28,676 bases of DNA from Myxococcales bacterium (GCA_003153055.1 PMBV01000232.1:1-28676), one strand, 5' to 3'. Shown: positions 16,545-26,772, numbered from the stretch's first letter. A program made the numbers and translations. Notes: generated from the sequence alone by a model not told the origin.

Positions 16545-17507
16545 ATGCGCTTCTTCTACCTCGGGCTGTTCATCGTCTTGGGCACCTCGGCGTGCAAGCC
16601 GCCAGTGGAGATCGTGGTCTTCCATGCCGCGAGCCTGCGCCGGGCCTTCGCCGACATCGCCGCCGAGTACGAGCGAGCCAACCCCAAGGTGCACGTGCGG
16701 CTCGAGCCGAGTGGCTCACAGATCGCCGTCCGCAAGGTGACCGAGTCGGGCATGCGGGCCGACGTGGTCGCGGTGGCCGACGCCGAGCTCATCGAGAAGA
16801 TGATGATTCCCCAACACGCCAGCTGGACCCTCGAGTTCGCCACCAACGAGCTGGTGTTGGCGCACCTCCAGCACAGCCAGTTCACCGACGAGATCACCGC
16901 CCAGCACTGGCCCGAGATTCTGTTGCGCGGCGGCGTCAGGCTGGGCCGCGTCGACCCCGACACCGCGCCGCTCGGCTACCACACCATCTTTGGCTGGCAG
17001 CTCGCGGAGCGCTCCGGGCTCTACGGCGCCGCTGGCGAGGGGCTCACAGCCAAGCTGCTCGCCGCGGTTCCGGCTTCCCAGTTGGCGGTCGACGAGACCG
17101 AGCTCCTCTCTCGGCTCGAGGCCAAGGCCGTCGACTACGCCTTCCTGTATCGCTCCACGGCCGAGGACCACCGCCTCAAGATGGTCGTGCTGCCGCCCGA
17201 GGTGAACCTCGGCCATCGGGACCTCGAGGCCAAGTACGGCGCCGCCGAGCTCGAGGTGCGAATGAAGCAAGGTGGCGGCAAGAGCGTGCTCCGTGCTCAC
17301 CCCATCACCTACGGCCTGACGATTCCCACCGGCGCCCCGCATGCCGAGGAAGCCGAGAAGCTCATCGCTTTCCTCATCGGCCCGCGAGGCCAGGCGCTGC
17401 AGCGCGCCGCGGGTTTCAGCCCGCTCGCCCCGGCGCTCTCCCGCTCGCGAGGCCGACTTGGCGCCACCCTGCGCCCCCTGGTCGAGGCTCCTCCCGACAC
17501 GCCCTGA
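16545..17507 (+). CDS. wtpA: Molybdate/tungstate-binding lipoprotein (WtpA-like)
   Basis: This 320-residue lipoprotein (lipobox TSAC, Cys17) resembles the WtpA/ModA class of oxyanion-binding proteins. Visible features: VFHAASLRRAFADIAAEYE near residue 25, RLEPSGSQIAVRKVTES (the Ser-Gly-Ser ligand loop), MRADVVAVADAELIEKMM, WTLEFATNELVLAH, GVRLGRVDPDTAPLGYHTI, VDYAFLYRS and ITYGLTIPTGAPH. The order and the GRVDPD segment are WtpA-type, so tungstate or molybdate is expected, with high affinity. The start at ATG 16545 has GGAGG upstream. No permease (WtpB/ModB) or ATPase gene follows. It is divergent from the binding-lipoprotein/porin/TonB operon, which strengthens the link of that operon to Mo/W. 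Confidence 0.9.
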   Translation: MRFFYLGLFIVLGTSACKPPVEIVVFHAASLRRAFADIAAEYERANPKVHVRLEPSGSQIAVRKVTESGMRADVVAVADAELIEKMMIPQHASWTLEFATNELVLAHLQHSQFTDEITAQHWPEILLRGGVRLGRVDPDTAPLGYHTIFGWQLAERSGLYGAAGEGLTAKLLAAVPASQLAVDETELLSRLEAKAVDYAFLYRSTAEDHRLKMVVLPPEVNLGHRDLEAKYGAAELEVRMKQGGGKSVLRAHPITYGLTIPTGAPHAEEAEKLIAFLIGPRGQALQRAAGFSPLAPALSRSRGRLGATLRPLVEAPPDTP

Positions 17508-17566
17508 CGTCAGCGGGGGCAGTTTCGGGCTGGAGCGGCGCAGCCACCGAGCTAAACTACTTCCCC

Positions 17567-18181
17567 GTGCCTGGCTTCGAGCATGCGCTGGCGGCGAACC
17601 CTGCGCCCCGACGGCTGGGCGACATCGCGCTCCGCTACGAGTCATCGATGCTCATCGGCGAGACTCGACGGCACCGCACCCATCGGCCCACCCTCGCGGC
17701 CGCGGCGGGGCTCCTGGCCTTGGCTGGTGCTCTGGGCACCTTCGTCACGTCGGCCTCGGACGCGCTCATCGTTGGGTTCGTCACCACCGGGGCCTTGGGC
17801 CTCGCCGCCGCCACCTGGCTCGAGCTCGTCGAGCGCCGCACCCGCCGCTTCGTCGCCAACTTCGCCACCACCAGCCTTCGCCTCGACTTCGTCACGCCCT
17901 TTGCCGGTCGAGCACGAACGCTCGTGGTGCACTTCGATGGCGTGCGGGCCGTGGAGCTCTTCGAGCAGCAAGATGGGTCGCATTGCCTCGCCGTCGATTT
18001 CCTTCCCGCTCCCGGTTCCAACGAGCGCCTGCGAGAGGTGCTGGCCGCCTACATCGGTGCCGACGAGCTGGAGCAAGCCGAGCGGCTAAGGCGGGTCCTG
18101 TCGGGTGCCTTCGGACTTGGTGCGGCACCGGACGACAGCCCCGCTTTCGAGCCACAGGGTGAAGACGGGCCCACCCAGTAG
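17567..18181 (+). CDS. Small membrane protein of unknown function
   Basis: This 204-residue protein is predicted from GTG 17567; ATG 17649 is an in-frame alternative, and neither has a clear Shine-Dalgarno. I keep the longer form because its leading part (PRRLGDIALRYESSMLIGE) looks like real protein. Two hydrophobic helices lie at about 50-100 (LAAAAGLLALAGALGTFV, ALIVGFVTTGALGLAAATWLELV), followed by a basic stretch and a soluble domain of about 95 residues (FAGRARTLVVHFDGVRAVELFE, VDFLPAPGSNERLREVLAAYIG). The C-terminus is acidic and Pro-rich. The layout suggests an inner-membrane anchor with a cytoplasmic PH-like domain, but that is only a guess. It follows wtpA by 60 bp, probably in a separate transcript. 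Confidence 0.65.
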   Translation: MPGFEHALAANPAPRRLGDIALRYESSMLIGETRRHRTHRPTLAAAAGLLALAGALGTFVTSASDALIVGFVTTGALGLAAATWLELVERRTRRFVANFATTSLRLDFVTPFAGRARTLVVHFDGVRAVELFEQQDGSHCLAVDFLPAPGSNERLREVLAAYIGADELEQAERLRRVLSGAFGLGAAPDDSPAFEPQGEDGPTQ

Positions 18182-18264
18182 CGCTCCACCTGTGGGTCTC
18201 GCGGCGCCTTCAGAGGGGAGCGCCGCTGGCACGCGGGGTGCTCAAGGAGATCCTCGAGGTCTCC

Positions 18265-19494
18265 ATGTCACCGCGTCTCGCGCTCCTCGTCGTCATCTCC
18301 GTGGGTACTCCGTGCTCTGCCTTCCAGCTGCGCAAAGACTCGCAGGGCGACGTGGTGCGCTGGCCCGACAAGGTGGAGTTCGTCATCGACTCTCGGCTCG
18401 CTGACCGCCTGGGCGAGGCCAAGGCCAACGAGGCCATCGAGGCCGCCATCGCGACGATGGAGGGCGCCACGCCGAAGTGCCGAGTGACGGTTCGAATCGG
18501 GAAGCCCACCGGGGTCGGGTATCAGATGGGGGCGGCGGACAACCAGAACGACATTCTCGCGCTCGAGGACTGGCCCTACGACGGCAACGCGCTGGCCGCC
18601 ACCATTGTCACGCTGAACGCGAGGACCAACGAGATCATCGACGCCGACATCGTGTTCAACGACGAGGGGCACCACTTCCGGGTCGTCGACGCGCTGAGCA
18701 CCACGGATCGAAGCCTGATGACGAGCGAGCGGATCGACGACATTCAGAACACCGTCACCCACGAGCTGGGGCACGCCCTGGGGCTGTTGCACAACGAGGT
18801 GGACCCCGCGGTGGTGATGTACCCATCTGCGGGGCCGCTCGAGGTGTCCAAGCGGGTGCTGGCCCAAGATGATGAAGACGGCCTCTTGGCCCTCTACTCG
18901 ACCGCGGAGGCGCCGGCCGCCGAGAGCCTCCTCGGCTGCGCCTCGACCACCGGAGGCCCGATGGTGATCGCGCTGGTGGCTGCCTTGGCGGTCTTCTCTC
19001 CTCGGCGCCGGCGGGTGGTCGCGCTCCTTGGTGTGCTGGCGGTGCCGCTCCATGCGGTCGCGGAGGAGCCCGGGGTACGCTTCGCCCCCGACCTCGCGGC
19101 TGCTCGAGAAGTGTCGGTCGTCGACGTGAGGTCGAGAACCCCGGTGCGCCTCCCCGAGAACCCTCGGCTCATCTTCACCGATGTCGAGCTGACGATGCGT
19201 GAGTGCGTGAAGGGCCCCTGTCCCGCCACCAGAGTCATTCGGGTTCCCGGCGGACGCATTGGCGACATCGAGCAGGTCGTCGCGCACCAGCCGGTTCCCG
19301 CTCTCGACGAGAGAATTCTCCTCGTCATGACGAGCAAGGCGCCACGCGTCGTCAGGCTGACCGCGACGAGCGAGCGGGCGATGGTGGTCGCCGCCTTCGA
19401 GCGGGCACGGCTGGCGCTCCCGGTGTCTCTCGGGCCCCAGGCTTCACCCCAACCCCTGACGGGAGCGGGTCAACCGACCGGGTTTGTTCACTGA
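18265..19494 (+). CDS. Matrixin-like metalloprotease with internal MYXO-CTERM-like segment
   Basis: This 409-residue exported protein has a signal peptide (residues 1-19) and a metalloprotease domain at about 30-215. The zinc motif is HELGHALGLLH (His166, Glu167, His170, His176), with a Met-turn candidate VVMYPS (Met185). At about 225-250 there is a Cys, a hydrophobic helix and PRRRR, which resembles the MYXO-CTERM sorting signal. That signal should end the protein, but here another 159 residues follow. They begin VVALLGVLAVPLHAVAEEPGVRF, which looks like a second signal peptide, then continue as a small domain with two cysteines (MRECVKGPCPATRVIRVPGGRIG). I take ATG 18265 (GAGG, 5-nt spacer) as the start; a GTG at 18238 is in frame. 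The substrate is unknown. Confidence 0.82.
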   Translation: MSPRLALLVVISVGTPCSAFQLRKDSQGDVVRWPDKVEFVIDSRLADRLGEAKANEAIEAAIATMEGATPKCRVTVRIGKPTGVGYQMGAADNQNDILALEDWPYDGNALAATIVTLNARTNEIIDADIVFNDEGHHFRVVDALSTTDRSLMTSERIDDIQNTVTHELGHALGLLHNEVDPAVVMYPSAGPLEVSKRVLAQDDEDGLLALYSTAEAPAAESLLGCASTTGGPMVIALVAALAVFSPRRRRVVALLGVLAVPLHAVAEEPGVRFAPDLAAAREVSVVDVRSRTPVRLPENPRLIFTDVELTMRECVKGPCPATRVIRVPGGRIGDIEQVVAHQPVPALDERILLVMTSKAPRVVRLTATSERAMVVAAFERARLALPVSLGPQASPQPLTGAGQPTGFVH

Positions 19495-19540
19495 AGGACT
19501 GGCACCCCCCTTGAATCATGAGGGTGCAGAGGGAGTCGCA

Positions 19541-20101
19541 ATGGCGCAATCAACACCCAAACGGATCCTGATCGTCGACGACGAAGAGAATGTCTGCCAC
19601 GCGCTCAAGCGGAGCCTTCGCAAGGAAGGCTACGAGCTCTTCTTCGGCCACGAGCCTGCCGAGGGGCTGGAGCTGCTCAAGAAGCAGCCCGTCGATATGG
19701 TCATCAGCGATCACCTGATGCCCAACATGACCGGCCTCGAGTTCCTCAAGATCGTGCGCGATCGCTACCCCGACGTGATGCGACTCATCCTCACCGGGCA
19801 TGCCGACATGCAGACGGCCATCGACGCCATCAATCAGGGCGCCATCTACCGATTCCTCACCAAGCCGTGGGACGACACGGATCTCAAGGTGACGCTGTTT
19901 CTCGCCTTCGAGCAGCAAGACCTCGAGCGAGAGAATCGGAAGCTCCTCTCCACGGTTCGTCGGCAGTTCGATCTCATCAAGAACCTCGAGAAGGAGTACC
20001 CGGGCATCGGCCATGTCGTGCGTGACTCCGAGGGCTGCGTGGTCCTCGACGACGACGAGACCCACGGTGAAGTCGAGGTGAAGCTGGCCAAGACGGCCTA
20101 G
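19541..20101 (+). CDS. CheY-like response regulator
   Basis: This 186-residue protein has a receiver domain at about 5-130: ILIVDDEENVCHALKRSL at the start, phospho-acceptor Asp57 in DMVISDHLMPN, LTGHADMQTAIDAIN, and a KPWDDTDLKV end with the conserved Lys. A coiled-coil-like stretch (QQDLERENRKLLSTVRRQFDLIKNLEKE) and a short tail follow. There is no DNA-binding or HD-GYP output domain, so it probably works by protein contact. The family resemblance is to the receiver of HD-GYP-linked regulators. ATG 19541 has GGGAG five bases upstream; an in-frame ATG at 19484 lacks this. The histidine kinase gene begins 8 bp downstream, so the two are likely co-transcribed. Confidence 0.92.
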   Translation: MAQSTPKRILIVDDEENVCHALKRSLRKEGYELFFGHEPAEGLELLKKQPVDMVISDHLMPNMTGLEFLKIVRDRYPDVMRLILTGHADMQTAIDAINQGAIYRFLTKPWDDTDLKVTLFLAFEQQDLERENRKLLSTVRRQFDLIKNLEKEYPGIGHVVRDSEGCVVLDDDETHGEVEVKLAKTA

Positions 20102-20109
20102 AGAGCGCC

Positions 20110-22197
20110 ATGGAGGAGGCGACAACCCAGCCTGACCTGCTGCTGGTCATCTCCGACGGGCCGCTGGTCGAGCGGGTGGGCGAGGTGTTCGCCGCTTGGC
20201 GGCTGGTGGCGGTGCGGTGTACCGAGGTCGGAGCGCAGACCCGGGTCGAGCAGGGGGAGTGCCGGGTCGTCGTCCTCGAGAAGCACGAGCGGGTCAAGCT
20301 TTCGGTGGAGCGCCTTCGAGCTGCTGGCGCGGTCGTCGTGGTGCTCGGGCTCAGGGGTGACGAGGGCCTCAACGAGGTGGATTTCGCGGTCCGCCCGTCG
20401 GAGCTCGTGGCCGCCATCTATCGCGCACAGGGCCGCCTGGCGGGGGTCGAGTCGGGCAGCCTCGAGCGCATCAACCGTTTCGCCCAGGCCATCGCGACCC
20501 AGTTCACCTTGCCTGATCTCACCCATGTCGGCATCGCCCGCACCCGGGAGCTGTGTGAGGCCGACGGCGCGAGCCTCTTGCTGGTCGATCCCTCGAGCGG
20601 CGAGCTGTGGTTCGACGCCGTGGAGGGCGGCGCGGGAGGCGCCATCGAGCAGGTTCGCTTGCCCCGAGGGAAAGGCATCGCCGGTCGGGTCGCGTTCGAG
20701 GGCCGGCCCCGCTTGGTGGTCAACGCCTGGGAGAGCCCCGATTTCGATCGCACGGTGGATCTCAAGACGGGCTTTCGCACCGGCTCCATCGTGGCCGCGC
20801 CGTTGGTGCTGGGCGGTGACGTGCTCGGCGTGCTGATGGCCGTGCGAGAAGTCAACAAGCCCCCGTTCTCTCACGCTCACCTCGAGCGGCTGGCGCACCT
20901 GGCCCCGCACGTGGCCATCGCGGTTCACAACGTGCAGATCACCACCGCCCTTCGCAGCAGCCAGGCCGAGGTCCTCGAAGCCAACGCCAGCCTCGAGGCG
21001 AAGGTGAGAGAGCGGACGGCGCAGATCAGCCGGGGCAAAACCGAGTGGGAGCGGACCTTCGACGCCATCGACGAGCCCATCGCCTTGCTCGAGGGCTTCA
21101 CCATTCGCCGCACCAACCAGGCCTATGCTCGGCGGGTGGGGCGGCCGGTGCGCGAGATTCCGGGGAAGCCCTGCTACGAGGTTTTCGCTGGGCGGTCGAC
21201 CCCGTGTCCCTCGTGCCCCCTGACCAAGCCCCGCGGGGTGGCCCTCGCCAGTGAGCTCGAGGTGGAGCTTCGGGGAGGGAGGCCTTCGGCGTTCCGGTTC
21301 TCGGGGTATTGGATGAGCGATGACCCGGCCAACCGGGGCGTCGTGGTGACCTACCAGGACATCACCCATGCGCGGCACCTGCAGGAGCGCCTGAGGGAGA
21401 GCGAGCGGCTGGCGGCGGTGGGGCAGCTGGCCAGCGGCGCGGCCCATGAAATCAACAACCCCCTGGGCTTCGTGGCGTCGAACCTGCGGAGCCTCCGCGG
21501 CATGGTCGACGAGCTGCGCGCCCCCATGAGGACGCTGGCCGACGCCATCACCGCGGTGAAAGAGGGTCGCACGGCCGACTTGCTCGAGCTCCTCGGCCGC
21601 GCCGAGCCCCCTGATCTCCATACGCTCGAGGACGGCCTCGAGATGGTGGACGAATCGCTCGACGGGGCTCGCCGAGTCGGAGACATCGTCAAGGGACTGC
21701 GCGAGCTTTCTCGGCTCGAGATCGGCAAGCGGGAGCCGGCCAACGTCAACGCCTCGGTGTCGCGGGCAGTGCGAGCCGAGCTCGGTGAGACCGCTCCCAA
21801 CGTGCAGCTGGAGCTCACCGCCACCCGCTTCGCAGACATTCCGCCGCTCCAGCTCGATCAGGCGCTGGGGCACGTGCTGAAGAACGCTCGGCAGGCCATC
21901 AATCGCCATCAGCGGGTCAAGGTGCGCACGTCCGACGGAGACGGCGAGGTCCTCATCGAGGTGTCGGACGATGGCGTGGGGATTCCACCTGAGCACCTGA
22001 GGCGAGTCTTCGAGCCGTTCTTCACCACGCGCGGAGTGGGCAAGGGAATTGGTTTGGGTCTCACCGCCGCCTACGGCATCGTCAAGCGCGCCGGAGGGGA
22101 GATCGGGGCCGAATCCGAAGGGGCTGGGCGGGGGGCGACCTTCACCATCAGGCTCCCACTGGCCGTCGCCGCCGAGCCGCTCGAGCGCGTCGCCTGA
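20110..22197 (+). CDS. Sensor histidine kinase with pseudo-receiver, GAF and PAS domains
   Basis: This is a 695-residue kinase with no membrane segment. An N-terminal stretch (about 8-110) resembles a degenerate receiver domain without the phosphorylated Asp. A GAF domain lies at about 118-275 (LCEADGASLLLVD, LPRGKGIAGRVAFEGRPRLVVNAWESPDF). A coiled coil (about 280-310) leads to a PAS domain at about 315-425 with the motif CPSCP. The HisKA domain has phospho-acceptor His446 in AAHEINNPLGFVASNL, and the HATPase domain has N box VLKNARQAI, VSDDGVGIPPEHLRRVFEPFFTT and GIGLGLTAAYGIVKRAGG. All catalytic motifs are intact. It is transcribed with the response regulator gene 8 bp upstream and would phosphorylate it. 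The signal is unknown. Confidence 0.93.
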   Translation: MEEATTQPDLLLVISDGPLVERVGEVFAAWRLVAVRCTEVGAQTRVEQGECRVVVLEKHERVKLSVERLRAAGAVVVVLGLRGDEGLNEVDFAVRPSELVAAIYRAQGRLAGVESGSLERINRFAQAIATQFTLPDLTHVGIARTRELCEADGASLLLVDPSSGELWFDAVEGGAGGAIEQVRLPRGKGIAGRVAFEGRPRLVVNAWESPDFDRTVDLKTGFRTGSIVAAPLVLGGDVLGVLMAVREVNKPPFSHAHLERLAHLAPHVAIAVHNVQITTALRSSQAEVLEANASLEAKVRERTAQISRGKTEWERTFDAIDEPIALLEGFTIRRTNQAYARRVGRPVREIPGKPCYEVFAGRSTPCPSCPLTKPRGVALASELEVELRGGRPSAFRFSGYWMSDDPANRGVVVTYQDITHARHLQERLRESERLAAVGQLASGAAHEINNPLGFVASNLRSLRGMVDELRAPMRTLADAITAVKEGRTADLLELLGRAEPPDLHTLEDGLEMVDESLDGARRVGDIVKGLRELSRLEIGKREPANVNASVSRAVRAELGETAPNVQLELTATRFADIPPLQLDQALGHVLKNARQAINRHQRVKVRTSDGDGEVLIEVSDDGVGIPPEHLRRVFEPFFTTRGVGKGIGLGLTAAYGIVKRAGGEIGAESEGAGRGATFTIRLPLAVAAEPLERVA

Positions 22198-22217
22198 TCG
22201 TTCGCGACGGGGGTTGG

Positions 22218-22490
22218 GCGCGCTCTCATGCCCCGCTCATTCAGTACGCCAGGGGTCGGTTGGTGCCCGGCCAGGCACTGCCCGCCACGTGGCTGCTCGC
22301 CAAGCGCTTGTCGGTCTCGCGCAGCACCGTCCTCGGTGCCAACTGCGTGCGGCGACGAGTGGCTGGGCTGGCGTTCGGCTACGGGCTCATCGACGAAGCG
22401 CGCATCAAGGAAGGCGTCGCCAGGCTCGCCGCGGTGCTCCCCGGCGCGCACAGGGCGAGTCGGGCCACCAAGCAGTCCGGCGAGAAGTGA
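22218..22490 (+). pseudogene. MocR-type regulator remnant (internal deletion)
   Basis: One open frame carries pieces of both ends of a MocR (GntR-HTH plus aminotransferase) regulator. The front piece, LVPGQALPATWLLAKRLSVS then RSTVL, resembles the GntR helix-turn-helix. A rear piece, GLAFGYGLIDEARIKEGVAR then LAAVL, resembles the C-terminal end of the aminotransferase-like domain. Roughly 350 residues in between are gone. The frame has no stop between the two pieces, so a single deletion is likely. It lies in a 388-bp gap between the kinase and SnoaL-like genes. No function is expected. Confidence 0.6.
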
Positions 22491-22585
22491 AGGCGTGGCG
22501 GGCTCGGCCGCGCCGTCGTCGGCCCCCAGAAGCACGGGGAGGTGCTTGTTGGTCGCCAGTTTGGGAGAGTTGCCAGAGAGACGAA

Positions 22586-22978
22586 ATGGACCCTCAGAAC
22601 GTCAGGCTCGTCCGCCGGCTCTTGAAGGCGCTCGAAGATGATGCACGGCCGGAGGTGCTCGAGGAGTACTACCACCCCGACGCGCTGCAGATCGAGTTCC
22701 CCAATCGAATCGCCCCACGAGGCGCGAGCCGCACGCTTGAGCAGATGAAGGAGGCGATGGTTCGCGGGAAGAACGCCGTTCGTTCGCAACGCTACGACGT
22801 GCTCCGGATCTTCGAGGTCGGAGCGACCGTGATTCTCGAGGTGCGCTGGTCGGCCGAGCTGACGAGCTCCGCGGAGGGGGCTCCAGCGACGATGGCCGCC
22901 TCCCTCGCCGTGTTCTTCGAGTTCTCAGGAGGGAAGATCGCGGTTCAACGCACCTACGACTGTTTCGACCCGCCGTGA
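22586..22978 (+). CDS. NTF2/SnoaL-like small protein
   Basis: This 130-residue protein has the size and pattern of the NTF2/SnoaL fold: an N-terminal helix pair with LEEYYHPDALQIEFPNRIAPRGA, a second helix (LEQMKEAMVRGKNA), and three antiparallel strands (RYDVLRIFEVGATVILEVRWSAEL, MAASLAVFFEFSGGKIAVQRTYDCFDP). Members range from ketosteroid isomerase-like enzymes to binding proteins; here no catalytic pair is recognisable. ATG 22586 is preceded by a GAGAGA-like site. The neighbouring gene on the other strand is unrelated. It stands alone, and its substrate is unknown. Confidence 0.8.
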   Translation: MDPQNVRLVRRLLKALEDDARPEVLEEYYHPDALQIEFPNRIAPRGASRTLEQMKEAMVRGKNAVRSQRYDVLRIFEVGATVILEVRWSAELTSSAEGAPATMAASLAVFFEFSGGKIAVQRTYDCFDPP

Positions 22979-22989
22979 ACCGCGGCGCT

Positions 22990-23421
22990 TCAGAAGCCCG
23001 TGACCGACAGGGAGAGGCCGAGGTGGCCGCCGGCGATGGGGGAGAGCGCCAGCACGGGGCCCGTTTCGACCACGCCGGCCTCGGTCTCAGAGAGGAGCCG
23101 TGCGGTGGCTACGCCGAAGCCGATGGTCTGGAGAACCCCACTGGTGATGAGCATGACGCGGTCGAGGGGCTCGATCGTCTCCCGCGCCGCGAGCCACGGC
23201 CCCATGATCGGCGCGGCGTACGCCAGAGTCATCCCGTCGGGGTCAGCCCCGCTCCGGAACAGGCCTTGGGCTTGCTGGAGTGCTCGCTCGATGTGGGCCC
23301 GGCCCTCAGGCACGTACCAGGACGACAGCATCAGGTCGCCGAGGTCGAGGCGGGTGCGGAACGTCCACCGCTCGACGGGCGCGGGATTGGACGCAAGCAC
23401 AGTGACGAGCACGAGCAGCAC
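22990..23421 (-). CDS. Exported or membrane protein of unknown function
   Basis: The frame encodes 143 residues from GTG 23421 (MLLVLVTVLASNPAPVERW, signal-like but lacking a basic N-region) or 172 from ATG 23508. I chose 23421 because the extra upstream residues look like non-coding translation. The middle (about 15-70) contains TFRTRLDLGDLMLSSWYVPEGRAHIERALQQAQGLFRSG. The last half has two hydrophobic stretches (TLAYAAPIMGPWLAAR, VMLITSGVLQTIGFGVATARLL) and ends ALSPIAGGHLGLSLSVTGF. The pattern fits an envelope protein, perhaps with small membrane helices. I do not recognise a family. It ends 11 bp from the SnoaL-like stop and is divergent from the reductase. Confidence 0.6.
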   Translation of the reverse strand: MLLVLVTVLASNPAPVERWTFRTRLDLGDLMLSSWYVPEGRAHIERALQQAQGLFRSGADPDGMTLAYAAPIMGPWLAARETIEPLDRVMLITSGVLQTIGFGVATARLLSETEAGVVETGPVLALSPIAGGHLGLSLSVTGF

Positions 23422-23561
23422 GTGTTGGCCATTAGCACGGCCTGCGCCGAGTGGAAGCCGGCGGATTCTCAGTGGTCGAGACTGCGATGTGTGCACCCAT
23501 CTGCGCACCTGGGTAGGCCCTCACGAAAACTCTTGCGTGGAACCTCGCGCCGGCCCGATGA

Positions 23562-25625
<2,064 letters not shown>

Positions 25626-25810
25626 GCCCTGGGGCGGTTCTGAGCCGCCTCAGCCTCGACCCGTCGGGGACGTCGATGGTGTAGCCACACAAGTCACTGG
25701 ATTGGCGTTTCGCGCGGGTCGAACGTCACCCAGCAGACATCGAAGACACCCAGGGTCACGGGCCAAAGGTTGGCAACGACGACCCCACCTCCCTGGCATG
25801 TGTAGTGCTT

Positions 25811-26740
25811 ATGCTGTCAGGAATGCTCGCCTATCCATCGATCGAGGTTCTCCCAGCAAGAGCTCATGATTCGGAGAGTGCGCGGTGGGTGGCCACGCGG
25901 GGGCTGGTGGCAGAACGAGACTTCCCTGGGTTTCTTCGAATCGGTTGCGGGACCTTCGCCGCCGCGACGTACCCGGAGGCTCCAACCTGGGTCGTTCAGC
26001 TCGCGTCCGACCTCACTTCGTTTCTCTTCACCTTCGACGACATCATCGCCGAGGGGCTGTTTCGCTTCGATCCCGAGGGGCTGAGGCGGGCGGCCGAGCC
26101 GTACCTCGACATCGTCAGAGGCCGGCCAACTCGGCTCTCGACCCCCCACGCCGCGGCGCTCGCCGAGCTGGTGGCACGTGCGACTGGCGACGCGCCTCCG
26201 TTGTTGAGGCGCCGCTTGGTGGCGAGCTTCGAGGCGTACGTCGAGGGCTGTGCCCGGGAAGCCCAGTGGAGGCTCCGAAAGCGCTCACCCCCGCTCGATG
26301 CGTACCTCGAGCTGCGCCGGGGCAGCGTGGCGGTGAACCCGATGATGGATCTGATGGAGCTCACCCACGGGCTCTTCCTCACCGAGGAGGAATTCGCTCA
26401 ACCGATCATTCGCGAGCTCCGGCGGCTGGGGTCGGATCTCTCGGCCTATGTGAACGATATCCAAAGCGTCGAGAAGGAGGAGGCCCTGGGGGAGGTGTGC
26501 AACGCGGTCCTCGTGGTTCAGCACGAGCGGGCGATCGATCGCGGCGCGGCCTACGAAGTCGTAGCGGCGCTCCACAACGAGGACCTCGGCCGGCTCCTGA
26601 GGCTCGAGGCCCTGCTGACGACCGAGCGGGAGGGGATGGCTCTGGCGTTGTACGCCCGCTCCATTCGTCAGTTCGTCCACGGGCACTACGGTTGGATCCT
26701 CTCCTCCAAGCGGTACGTTGCGGAGGGAGCCCGCGGCTGA
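25811..26740 (+). CDS. Class I terpene synthase
   Basis: The 309-residue protein has both metal-binding motifs of bacterial class I terpene cyclases. The Asp-rich motif is FTFDDIIAEG (Asp76, Asp77, Glu81). The NSE triad is NDIQSVEKE (Asn215, Asp216, Ser219, Glu223), followed by a C-terminal SSKRY with the Arg-Tyr pair. It would bind Mg2+ and cyclise a prenyl diphosphate, most likely farnesyl, although length alone cannot decide the substrate. No prenyltransferase, P450 or methyltransferase gene is adjacent. Possible starts are GTG 25805, ATG 25811 and ATG 25823. None has a convincing ribosome binding site; I use 25811. The sequence is near the usual length for the family and looks intact. Confidence 0.92.
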   Translation: MLSGMLAYPSIEVLPARAHDSESARWVATRGLVAERDFPGFLRIGCGTFAAATYPEAPTWVVQLASDLTSFLFTFDDIIAEGLFRFDPEGLRRAAEPYLDIVRGRPTRLSTPHAAALAELVARATGDAPPLLRRRLVASFEAYVEGCAREAQWRLRKRSPPLDAYLELRRGSVAVNPMMDLMELTHGLFLTEEEFAQPIIRELRRLGSDLSAYVNDIQSVEKEEALGEVCNAVLVVQHERAIDRGAAYEVVAALHNEDLGRLLRLEALLTTEREGMALALYARSIRQFVHGHYGWILSSKRYVAEGARG

Positions 26741-26756
26741 AGCCTCAGCTCCCCCG

Positions 26757-26770
26757 CATAGCGAACATAG
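26757..26770 (+). repeat. CATAG direct repeats, candidate HipB operator
   Basis: CATAG occurs at 26757-26761 and 26766-26770, and its inverse CTATG at 26801-26805. Together they bracket the hipB promoter. HipB-type antitoxins commonly repress their own promoter, so these are reasonable operator candidates. Confidence 0.35.
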
Positions 26771-26772
26771 AA

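Noticed and set aside
16505..18181. A 558-codon plus-strand frame joining wtpA and the following membrane protein
   Set aside because: Its first part is an out-of-frame shadow of wtpA (Arg-rich, low complexity); only the last third is a real gene, beginning near 17567.
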